Positions 1-5,153 of a DNA stretch of 7,921 bases are shown in pieces (positions within the stretch are counted from its first letter, which is position 1; the number at the start of each line of letters is the position of its first letter). A program made the position numbers and the translations under genes. The stretch lies in assembly GCA_027295435.1 (NCBI GenBank), contig JAPUKX010000247.1, positions 1 to 7,921 on the forward strand. Reading direction: 5' to 3'. Below the pieces are notes generated by a model. The model did no database searches. It worked only from the letters and a program-made list of their open reading frames with translations, and was not told where the DNA came from. Source of the stretch: Planctomycetota bacterium. GTDB taxonomy: Bacteria > Planctomycetota > Phycisphaerae > Phycisphaerales > SM1A02.

Positions 1-843
1 CGGTGCGGCTACAACCTCTACGGACTTCGCGCCGATGGGTTGTGCCCTGAATGTGGACAGGCGATCTGGGAAGCGATCCTCCATACGGTCGATCCGGCCG
101 CCAGCCGGCTGCCCAAGCTTCACAACGCGGTTGCGGTCGGCAACGCGCTGGTGTGGTTGATGATCTGTCTTGTGGTTGGGGCGTTGGTCTTGGCAGCCCG
201 GCCGGTAGCGCTGTGGATGGACGCGTTAGACCAAAGCGGTCTCCGGAATCTTTCCACCTGGACGCCGGTGGAGCTGGGTTTCGTTGCGGGGCTTGCCGCC
301 TTGGGCGGGCTGTGGTCAGTACGGCAGATGGCGCCACCGAAGGGACGGGTCCGCAGCGGTGCGCCAGGGCGAGATGTCATGATGCTGGGTTGTGGCCTGG
401 CGAGCTGGGCGATCTTGGTGATCGCCGCGATCGCCTGGGAGCGCTACGCCGGCCTACGCTGGGTGGCTGATGCGCTACGGCTGGCCATGGCCGCGGCAGC
501 GATCGTGGGGTTGCTCGGTCTGCACGGCGTGCTGGGCGTCATCGGCCTTCGCAGTCGAGCGTATCGCACCGCTCGCGGAGGACGCCAAAGTATCCACGCG
601 ATGGTCGCCGCAATCATGGGCATCGCCCTGGGGCAGGTGATTCGGCTCACGTCGGAATTGACCGGCCGTGGCGGCGGGGGCTTGCTCACCGTCGGCACGG
701 TGATTACCTCGATCAGCGCCTTCATGCTGCTGATCGGTCTGTTCTACCTGGTGGTCAACGCGTGGTGGATTCGCCGTTCGCTGCGCCGTCCGCCGCCGGC
801 GCTGGATCAGATTCTGGGCCCCGTTGAGCCCAACGGCCTGTGA
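1..843 (+). CDS. Partial multi-pass membrane protein with N-terminal zinc ribbon (5' end outside window)
   Basis: The reading frame is open from base 1 and ends at TGA 841-843, giving 280 residues; the true start lies upstream. The first residues read RCGYNLYGL...GLCPECG, with Cys at about 2, 15 and 18. This is the second half of a small zinc ribbon whose first Cys is probably just off the window. About six hydrophobic stretches follow, at roughly residues 44-66, 92-108, 127-146, 160-182, 201-217 and 233-256. The protein ends in a basic cytoplasmic-looking tail (RRSLRR) and a short Pro-rich end. A TTG at base 40 could be read as a start, but it would cut the zinc ribbon in half, so I treat the gene as truncated by the window edge. 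Proteins with this ribbon ahead of membrane segments are frequent in Planctomycetota and mostly uncharacterised. I do not recognise a specific function. It is probably not part of the chaperone operon, since 295 bases and a likely operator separate them. Confidence 0.8.
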   Translation, partial: RCGYNLYGLRADGLCPECGQAIWEAILHTVDPAASRLPKLHNAVAVGNALVWLMICLVVGALVLAARPVALWMDALDQSGLRNLSTWTPVELGFVAGLAALGGLWSVRQMAPPKGRVRSGAPGRDVMMLGCGLASWAILVIAAIAWERYAGLRWVADALRLAMAAAAIVGLLGLHGVLGVIGLRSRAYRTARGGRQSIHAMVAAIMGIALGQVIRLTSELTGRGGGGLLTVGTVITSISAFMLLIGLFYLVVNAWWIRRSLRRPPPALDQILGPVEPNGL

Positions 844-860
844 TATGGTTCTCCGCCTCG

Positions 861-905
861 CCGGCCTGTAGTCTGCCAGCTTGGCAGCCGCAGTGCCAAG
901 GCCGG
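861..905 (+). terminator. Branched inverted repeat downstream of the membrane protein gene
   Basis: An outer perfect 7-bp stem (CCGGCCT 861-867 with AGGCCGG 899-905) encloses a perfect 6-bp hairpin (CTGCCA 873-878 with TGGCAG 882-887, 3-base loop). It begins 18 bases after the stop codon of the upstream gene, which suits transcript termination or 3'-end protection. No T-run follows, so it is not a canonical intrinsic terminator. The structure is seen in the sequence; its role is inferred. Confidence 0.35.
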
Positions 906-1005
906 TTGACCGTGTCAGCTACCCGTGGGGTCTCCATCGGCCTGTCTTGGCCTGAAATCGTTGATATCGCTTCGGTTAGGCGGGGTAGGGCTTACCGCAT
1001 GCACT

Positions 1006-1032
1006 GGCGCACTCTTTGAAAGGGAATGCTCT
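1006..1032 (+). promoter_or_regulatory. CIRCE-like operator (probable HrcA binding site) upstream of groEL1
   Basis: The CIRCE consensus is TTAGCACTC-N9-GAGTGCTAA. Here the left arm is GGCGCACTC (1006-1014), the spacer is exactly 9 bases (1015-1023), and the right arm is GAATGCTCT (1024-1032). The inner core GCACTC-N9-GAGTGC is matched at 11 of 12 positions; only the outer three bases of each arm are lost. It ends 106 bases before the groEL1 start codon, farther than usual but in the expected leader. CIRCE elements bind the repressor HrcA and classically control groESL and dnaK operons. I see no convincing -35/-10 pair; TTGATA at 961-966 is a possible -35 without a good -10. Confidence 0.6.
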
Positions 1033-1043
1033 GGGTGCGGGTG

Positions 1044-1066
1044 CCGGGAGGTGCTATGCGCCCCGG
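1044..1066 (+). other. Hairpin in the probable groEL1 5'UTR
   Basis: CCGG 1044-1047 pairs with CCGG 1063-1066, and GGTGC 1050-1054 pairs with GCGCC 1058-1062 (one T-G wobble), with a 3-base loop (1055-1057) and a 2-base bulge (1048-1049). The stem is 9 bp in total. It lies between the CIRCE-like site and the groEL1 ribosome binding site, so it would be in the mRNA leader if transcription starts near the operator. It does not cover the Shine-Dalgarno, so a simple RNA-thermometer role is not supported; 5' stabilisation is possible. Confidence 0.35.
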
Positions 1067-1124
1067 GGTCTGCGTCGAGCAGATATCGTCCCGCGATCGA
1101 TCGAAAGACTTGATCATCACTTCC

Positions 1125-1130
1125 AGGAGA
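1125..1130 (+). promoter_or_regulatory. Ribosome binding site of groEL1
   Basis: AGGAGA lies 8 bases before the ATG at 1139. It decides the start: the frame is open further upstream to a TTG at 1016, but the canonical chaperonin N-terminus (MAVKELAFD, aligning with MAAKDVKFG of E. coli) begins at this ATG. Confidence 0.85.
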
Positions 1131-1138
1131 CAAGCCAC

Positions 1139-2812
1139 ATGGCTGTGAAGGAACTGGCCTTCGATACTGACGCTCGTAAGGCGTTGCTCAGCGGTGTTCA
1201 GAAGCTTTCTACTGCCGTGAGGTCCACTCTCGGTCCCCGCGGTCGAAATGCGGTGCTCGACAAGTCGTGGGGCGGGCCGACCGTGACCAAGGACGGCGTG
1301 ACCGTGGCCGAAGAACTCGAGTTCCGCAACAAGGTCGAGAACATGGGGGCTCAGTTGGTGAAGGAGGCGGCTTCCAAGACTTCCCAGGACGCCGGCGACG
1401 GAACCACCACAGCCACCGTGATCGCCGAGGCGCTGTTCAATGCCGGGCTGAAGCAGGTTGCCTCCGGCGTGGAAGCCAACGCGCTCGTCCGCGGAATGCA
1501 CAAAGCCATCGAGGCAGTCATCGCCGAGATCAAATCCATGGCCAAACCCGTGGCCAACAACATGGACAAGATTGCCGCCGTGGCCACGATATCCGCCAAC
1601 AACGACCCCGCCATCGGCAAGATCATGGCTGATGCATTCGACAAGGTCGGCCAGGACGGCGTCATTACCGTCGAAGAGGGCAAGGGCCTGGAGACCTACG
1701 TGGATGTCGTGGAAGGCATGCAGTTCGACCGCGGGTATCTCAGCCCCAACTTCGTCACCAACCCCGACGAGATGGCCGTCGAGCTGAACAAGCCGCTGAT
1801 CCTCATTCACGAGGACAAGATCGATTCGGTGACCAAGCTCGTGCCGTTCCTGGAGAAAGTGATGGGCGCCAAGAAGGCGCTTCTGATCATCGCCGAAGAC
1901 GTAAGCGGCGAGGCGCTCAGTACGCTGGTGATCAACAAGCTTCGCGGCGTGCTCCAGGTGGCGGCGGTCAAAGCCCCCGGCTACGGTGATCGCCGCAGCG
2001 CCATGCTCCAGGACATCGCCGTGCTCACCGGGGCCGAACCGATTATGAAGGACCTGGGCATCGAGCTGGATAAGGTCACGCTCAAACAGCTCGGCCAGGC
2101 CAAGAAGGTCGATCTCACCTCCGATACCTGCACCATGATCGAAGGTGCCGGAGCGACGAAAGATATTCAGGCTCGCATCGCCCAGATCCGCAAGGAGATC
2201 GAGACGACCGATTCGGACTACGATCGCGAGAAGTTGCAGGAACGTCTGGCGAAGCTGGCCGGGGGCGTGGCTCAAATCAACGTCGGCGCCGCTAGCGAAT
2301 TGGAACTCAAGGAAAGGAAGTCCCGCGTCGAGGACGCCCTTCACGCCACACGAGCCGCAGTCGAGGAAGGCATTGTTCCCGGGGGCGGGGTCAGCTTTAT
2401 TCGCGCCAGTGCCTGTCTGACGAGGGTCCGAAAGCAGCTCAAGGGTGATGAGAAGTTCGGCGTGGATATCGTCGAGTCGGCCCTTTCCATCCCGACCAAA
2501 GCCATCGCCGACAACGCCGGTGAGAAGGGAAGCGTCGTGGTCGCCAAGGTGACCGAGCTCAAGGGAAACATGGGCTTCAACGCACTCACATTGAAGTACA
2601 GCGACATGATCGCTGACGGTGTAGTGACACCCGCCAAGGTCGATCGTACGGCGTTGCAGAACGCCGCCTCCGTGGCCGGGCTCTTGCTGACCACCGATTG
2701 CGTTGTCACCGAAGCGCCCAAAGACGAAGACGAAGCCTCGATGCCGCCCGGCGGCCCTCCTGGCATGGGCGGCATGGGTGGCATGGGTGGTATGGGCGGC
2801 ATGGACTTCTAA
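1139..2812 (+). CDS. groEL: Chaperonin GroEL, first copy (with GGM tail)
   Basis: The product is a 557-residue 60-kDa chaperonin (E. coli GroEL has 548), which forms the ATP-driven double-ring folding chamber in the cytoplasm. ATP-site signatures are intact: TLGPRG at 30-35, KDG with Asp52, DGTTT at 87-91 (Asp87), and the catalytic aspartate as Asp399 in RVEDAL, equivalent to E. coli Asp398. A one-residue insertion near 140-145 shifts the numbering. The apical substrate-binding residues are largely hydrophobic (EALSTLVINKLRG), but the YLSPYF motif reads YLSPNF, placing Asn204 where E. coli has Tyr203. The C-terminus is the classical Gly-Gly-Met repeat ending in MDF. groES follows after 151 bases. 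Expression is probably controlled by the CIRCE-like site upstream. The intact active site and GGM tail suggest this is the housekeeping, GroES-dependent chaperonin; that assignment is an inference. Confidence 0.97.
   Translation: MAVKELAFDTDARKALLSGVQKLSTAVRSTLGPRGRNAVLDKSWGGPTVTKDGVTVAEELEFRNKVENMGAQLVKEAASKTSQDAGDGTTTATVIAEALFNAGLKQVASGVEANALVRGMHKAIEAVIAEIKSMAKPVANNMDKIAAVATISANNDPAIGKIMADAFDKVGQDGVITVEEGKGLETYVDVVEGMQFDRGYLSPNFVTNPDEMAVELNKPLILIHEDKIDSVTKLVPFLEKVMGAKKALLIIAEDVSGEALSTLVINKLRGVLQVAAVKAPGYGDRRSAMLQDIAVLTGAEPIMKDLGIELDKVTLKQLGQAKKVDLTSDTCTMIEGAGATKDIQARIAQIRKEIETTDSDYDREKLQERLAKLAGGVAQINVGAASELELKERKSRVEDALHATRAAVEEGIVPGGGVSFIRASACLTRVRKQLKGDEKFGVDIVESALSIPTKAIADNAGEKGSVVVAKVTELKGNMGFNALTLKYSDMIADGVVTPAKVDRTALQNAASVAGLLLTTDCVVTEAPKDEDEASMPPGGPPGMGGMGGMGGMGGMDF
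2765..2800 (+). repeat. 9-base tandem repeat encoding the GroEL1 GGM tail
   Basis: Four in-frame copies of ATGGGYGGY encode (MGG)4, followed by MDF and the stop. This flexible tail hangs into the GroEL cavity and is the hallmark of housekeeping GroELs. Copies differ only at third positions (C or T). Confidence 0.9.
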
Positions 2813-2860
2813 GACAAAGGTCAAAATGTCGAAGAGTCTAAACGTGAAACCCCAGTTCGT

Positions 2861-2881
2861 AGGGTCCGCTGAGCGGGCCTT
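2861..2881 (+). other. Intercistronic hairpin 1 between groEL1 and groES
   Basis: GGTCCGC (2863-2869) pairs with GCGGGCC (2873-2879), including one T-G wobble, around a TGA loop. A2861-T2881 and a G-T wobble extend the stem to 9 bp. No T-run follows, so it is not a typical intrinsic terminator. The same two 7-base arms recur in the next hairpin. Confidence 0.6.
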
Positions 2882-2904
2882 GAAGAATAGTCACCGACGT
2901 TGAG

Positions 2905-2925
2905 GCGGTCCGCACCGCGGGCCGT
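2905..2925 (+). other. Intercistronic hairpin 2 between groEL1 and groES
   Basis: CGGTCCGC (2906-2913) pairs with GCGGGCCG (2917-2924) around an ACC loop, 8 bp with one T-G wobble; G2905-T2925 can add a wobble pair. The 7-base arms are identical to those of hairpin 1, offset by 44 bases, while loop and flanks differ. It ends 38 bases before the groES start, upstream of the Shine-Dalgarno. Confidence 0.6.
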
Positions 2926-2963
2926 ACAGATTTGGAAGATCAACTGGATGGAGATTTCGACCA

Positions 2964-3254
2964 ATGTCCGTCAAACCTCTTGAAGATCGTGTTCTGATCA
3001 AGCCTTCTGACCCCGACAAGAAGACCGAGTCCGGGATCTACCTGCCCGAGTCAGCCAAGGAGAAGCCCATCCAAGGCAAGGTAATCGCAGTCGGGCCGGG
3101 CAAGATGCTGGACAACGGCGAACGGGTCAAGCCTTCCGTGCGGAAGGGCGACACCGTCGTTTTCGGCAAGTACGCCGGGACCGAGATCGAGATCAAGAAC
3201 GTCACCCACATGATCATGCGGGAAAGCGAATTGTTGGGAGTGATCGTAAAGTAA
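2964..3254 (+). CDS. groES: Co-chaperonin GroES
   Basis: The product is a 96-residue 10-kDa co-chaperonin, close to the usual 95-97. It forms a heptameric lid on GroEL that closes the folding chamber in the cytoplasm. The N-terminus VKPLEDRVLIKP and the GKVIAVGPG strand are diagnostic. The mobile loop carries Ile25-Tyr26-Leu27, at exactly the position of the GroEL-binding IVL tripeptide of E. coli. The roof (about 47-57) and the C-terminal strand ending in LLGVIVK are intact. The ATG has GGAG at 2950-2953, 10 bases upstream. The gene lies between the two groEL copies, 151 bases after groEL1 and 79 bases before groEL2, so it could serve both rings. This order differs from the common groES-groEL order. 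No other groES is in the window. Confidence 0.97.
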   Translation: MSVKPLEDRVLIKPSDPDKKTESGIYLPESAKEKPIQGKVIAVGPGKMLDNGERVKPSVRKGDTVVFGKYAGTEIEIKNVTHMIMRESELLGVIVK

Positions 3255-3262
3255 ATGGTTCT

Positions 3263-3314
3263 GTTTAGCCGCGGGTCACGGGCCCGCGCGTCGCTCTTGG
3301 GGCGACGGCTAAAC
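3263..3314 (+). other. Branched stem-loop between groES and groEL2
   Basis: A perfect 9-bp inverted repeat, GTTTAGCCG (3263-3271) with CGGCTAAAC (3306-3314), encloses two further helices. One is CGGGT 3272-3276 with GCCCG starting from wobble base 3282 (3282-3286). The other is CGTCGC 3289-3294 with GCGACG 3302-3307, extended by two pairs to an 8-bp stem. The second arm shares bases 3306-3307 with the outer stem, so the two compete at that edge. The structure fills most of the 79-base gap and ends 5 bases before the GAGG Shine-Dalgarno (3320-3323) of groEL2. No T-run follows, so it is more likely a processing, stability or translation-control element than a terminator. Confidence 0.6.
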
Positions 3315-3333
3315 GTGCTGAGGTTCAACAACC

Positions 3334-4947
3334 ATGTCTACCAAACAAATGAAATTCGACACGTCGGCCCGCCAAGACTTCGAGCAGGGGGTGCAACAGA
3401 TTGCGCGAGTCGTCGGCCTGACGATGGGTCCGACCGGCCGACATGTGGTCGTGCAGAAGTCGTTCGGCGGCCCCACGGTCACCAAAGACGGCGTCAACGT
3501 CGCCAAGGAGATCGAGCTGCCTCAGCCCTTTGAGAATGTCGGGGCCAAAATGGTGAATGAGGTCGCCAAGAAGGTCGCTGACGAGGCGGGCGACGGCACG
3601 ACGACCGCGGTTGTCCTGGCCAGAGCGATTTACCGACAGGGCCTGCGACATGTCATCTCCGGCGCCAACGCGGTGGCTGTGCAGCGCGGCATCACCGACG
3701 CGGTTCGGGTCGTCAGTGATACCATCAACGACCTGGCCACCAAGTGTGCAGGCCGCGACGATCTGCGCAAGGTCGCCACGGTCTCCGCAAACAACGACGC
3801 AGAGATTGGCCAGCTGATTGCCGAGGCCATCCACAAGGTAGGGTCCGACGGCGTCGTCGAGGTCGAGGAAGGCAAGACCGCCGAAACCACGCTCGACTAC
3901 GTCGAAGGCATGGCCTTCGATAAGGGGTACCTCAGCCCCTACTTCATGACAGACCCCAAGAAGGCCGAGTGTGTCCTGGAGGATGTCAACATCCTCATTT
4001 ACGAGAAGAAGATCTCCAACCTGGCCGACTTCCTGCCGCTGCTCAACAAGGTGGCGACCTCCGGCAAACCCATCCTGATCATTTCCGAGGATGTCGAGAG
4101 CGAGGCCTTGGCTGCGCTGGTGGTCAATCGCCTCCGCGGCGTGATCCAGGTCTGTGCTGTCAAAGCGCCCGGGTTCGGGGATCGGCGCAAGGCGCTGCTC
4201 GGCGACATCGCGACGCTGACCGGCGGCGCCTTCTTCTCCGAAGACATTGGCCGTAACCTCGAGGACATCGAGCTGTCCGAACTGGGACGGGCACAGAAGG
4301 TCACCGTGACCAAAGACGACACGACGATCATCCGAGGTGCCGGAAAGAAGAAGGACATCGAAGCCCGGGCGAATCAAATTCGCGCGCAGTACGATAAGTC
4401 CACCAGCGACTACGACCGTGAGAAGCTCCAGGAACGGCTGGCGAAGCTGATCAGTGGAGTGGCGGTGATCAATGTCGGCGCCGCCACCGAGATCGAGATG
4501 AAGGAGCGCAAGGATCGCGTCGAGGATGCGCTCAACGCCACGAGGTCGGCCGCGAAGGAAGGCTATGTTCCCGGGGGAGGGGTGGTCTTCCTGCGCACAA
4601 TCAGCGCCGTGCAGGACGCCCGCCGAAAGGCTCGTGGTGATGAGAAGCTTGGCTTCGACATCGTCGCCGGGGTCCTGGAGGCCCCGACCTGGCAGATCGC
4701 AACCAACGCCGGCTTCGACGGTGATATTGTCGTCGAAAAGGTCAAAGAGGGTACCGGCGGCTTCGGCTTCAACGCCGAGACCGGCGAGTATGAGAACCTG
4801 GTGACTTCCGGCATCATCGACCCGGCCCTGGTCGCTCGCACCGCGCTTCAGAGTGCCGCGTCGGTTGCCGGGCTGATGTTGACCACTGATGTGATCGTCA
4901 CCGAACTTAAGGACGATGAGGATCCGGTCGAAGAGGCTGTATGCTGA
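3334..4947 (+). CDS. groEL: Chaperonin GroEL, second divergent copy (no GGM tail)
   Basis: The product is a 537-residue chaperonin clearly paralogous to the copy at 1139-2812. The ATPase core is intact: TMGPTG at 30-35, Asp52 in KDG, Asp87 in DGTTT, and Asp398 in RVEDAL, all in E. coli register. The apical motif keeps YLSPYF (Tyr203) and the hydrophobic EALAALVVNRLRG helix. Differences from E. coli and GroEL1 include Lys197 instead of Arg197 (FDKGYLSP), and His37 and Gln41 in place of Asn37 and Asp41 in the stem-loop strand that contacts the neighbouring subunit. The C-terminus ends in an acidic stretch and a terminal Cys with no GGM repeat. GAGG at 3320-3323 lies 10 bases before the ATG. In other bacteria, tail-less extra GroELs often have specialised clients; whether this one works with the adjacent GroES or forms separate rings is not shown by the sequence. 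Confidence 0.96.
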   Translation: MSTKQMKFDTSARQDFEQGVQQIARVVGLTMGPTGRHVVVQKSFGGPTVTKDGVNVAKEIELPQPFENVGAKMVNEVAKKVADEAGDGTTTAVVLARAIYRQGLRHVISGANAVAVQRGITDAVRVVSDTINDLATKCAGRDDLRKVATVSANNDAEIGQLIAEAIHKVGSDGVVEVEEGKTAETTLDYVEGMAFDKGYLSPYFMTDPKKAECVLEDVNILIYEKKISNLADFLPLLNKVATSGKPILIISEDVESEALAALVVNRLRGVIQVCAVKAPGFGDRRKALLGDIATLTGGAFFSEDIGRNLEDIELSELGRAQKVTVTKDDTTIIRGAGKKKDIEARANQIRAQYDKSTSDYDREKLQERLAKLISGVAVINVGAATEIEMKERKDRVEDALNATRSAAKEGYVPGGGVVFLRTISAVQDARRKARGDEKLGFDIVAGVLEAPTWQIATNAGFDGDIVVEKVKEGTGGFGFNAETGEYENLVTSGIIDPALVARTALQSAASVAGLMLTTDVIVTELKDDEDPVEEAVC

Positions 4948-4970
4948 TCCGGTATCCGTGCCGGAGGGCC

Positions 4971-5027
4971 GAGGACCGAAGCGTTGTGGGTGGTGGCGAC
5001 CGTGTCAATCCTCAACACTCGGTCCTT
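4971..5027 (+). other. Long imperfect inverted repeat between groEL2 and dnaJ
   Basis: AGGACCGA (4972-4979) is the perfect reverse complement of TCGGTCCT (5019-5026), with a G-T wobble outside. Inside, GTTG 4983-4986 pairs with CAAC 5013-5016, and after a T-T mismatch GG 4988-4989 pairs with CC 5010-5011. The loop is about 20 bases. It starts 23 bases after the groEL2 stop in a 206-base gap. It may mark the 3' end of the chaperonin transcript or a processing site; no T-run follows. Confidence 0.4.
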
Positions 5028-5125
5028 GATGCTTTGGGGAGGCGCCTGGTACAGCCCGTTGAGGGTGCAGGTAGAGATCGGTCATCCGCGTGTCAAGAAT
5101 CCTGCGGACATTCCGACTCGTGACT

Positions 5126-5153
5126 CCTGATCCCTGAATCCTGAGCCCTGCTC
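5126..5153 (+). repeat. Heptanucleotide tandem repeat abutting the dnaJ start
   Basis: CCTGANN begins at 5126, 5133 and 5140, and a fourth unit, CCTGCTC, begins at 5147, in strict 7-base register up to the ATG at 5154. A degenerate unit (CGTGACT, 5119-5125) precedes it. The repeat occupies the place of the dnaJ ribosome binding site, leaving only GAG (5143-5145) as a weak Shine-Dalgarno. Short heptameric tandem repeats are known from intergenic DNA of cyanobacteria and some other bacteria; a link to those is not established. Confidence 0.75.

Noticed and set aside
1016..1138. N-terminal extension of GroEL1 from a TTG start
   Set aside because: The canonical N-terminus begins at ATG 1139 with a well-placed AGGAGA; the extension overlaps the CIRCE-like site and looks non-coding.
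992..2824. 610-residue open frame on the minus strand opposite groEL1
   Set aside because: It is a shadow of the GC-rich groEL1 codon pattern: composition is dominated by His, Gly, Asp and Leu, there is no recognisable domain, and it exactly mirrors a certain chaperonin gene.
3263..3314. groES-groEL2 inverted repeat considered as a second CIRCE
   Set aside because: It shares only TTAGC/GCTAA; the inner ACTC/GAGT core is missing and the interval is far longer than 9 bases.
3325..4377. 350-residue open frame on the minus strand opposite groEL2
   Set aside because: Same shadow effect as opposite groEL1, with similar composition; the plus-strand gene is unambiguous.
4941..5123. Possible 60-residue gene overlapping the end of groEL2
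   Set aside because: It shows no family resemblance and has no ribosome binding site, and most of it is the inverted-repeat region.
5119..5153. Heptad repeat considered as a CRISPR or phage attachment site
   Set aside because: Units are only 7 bases with no spacers, and no cas genes, integrase or tRNA gene is nearby.
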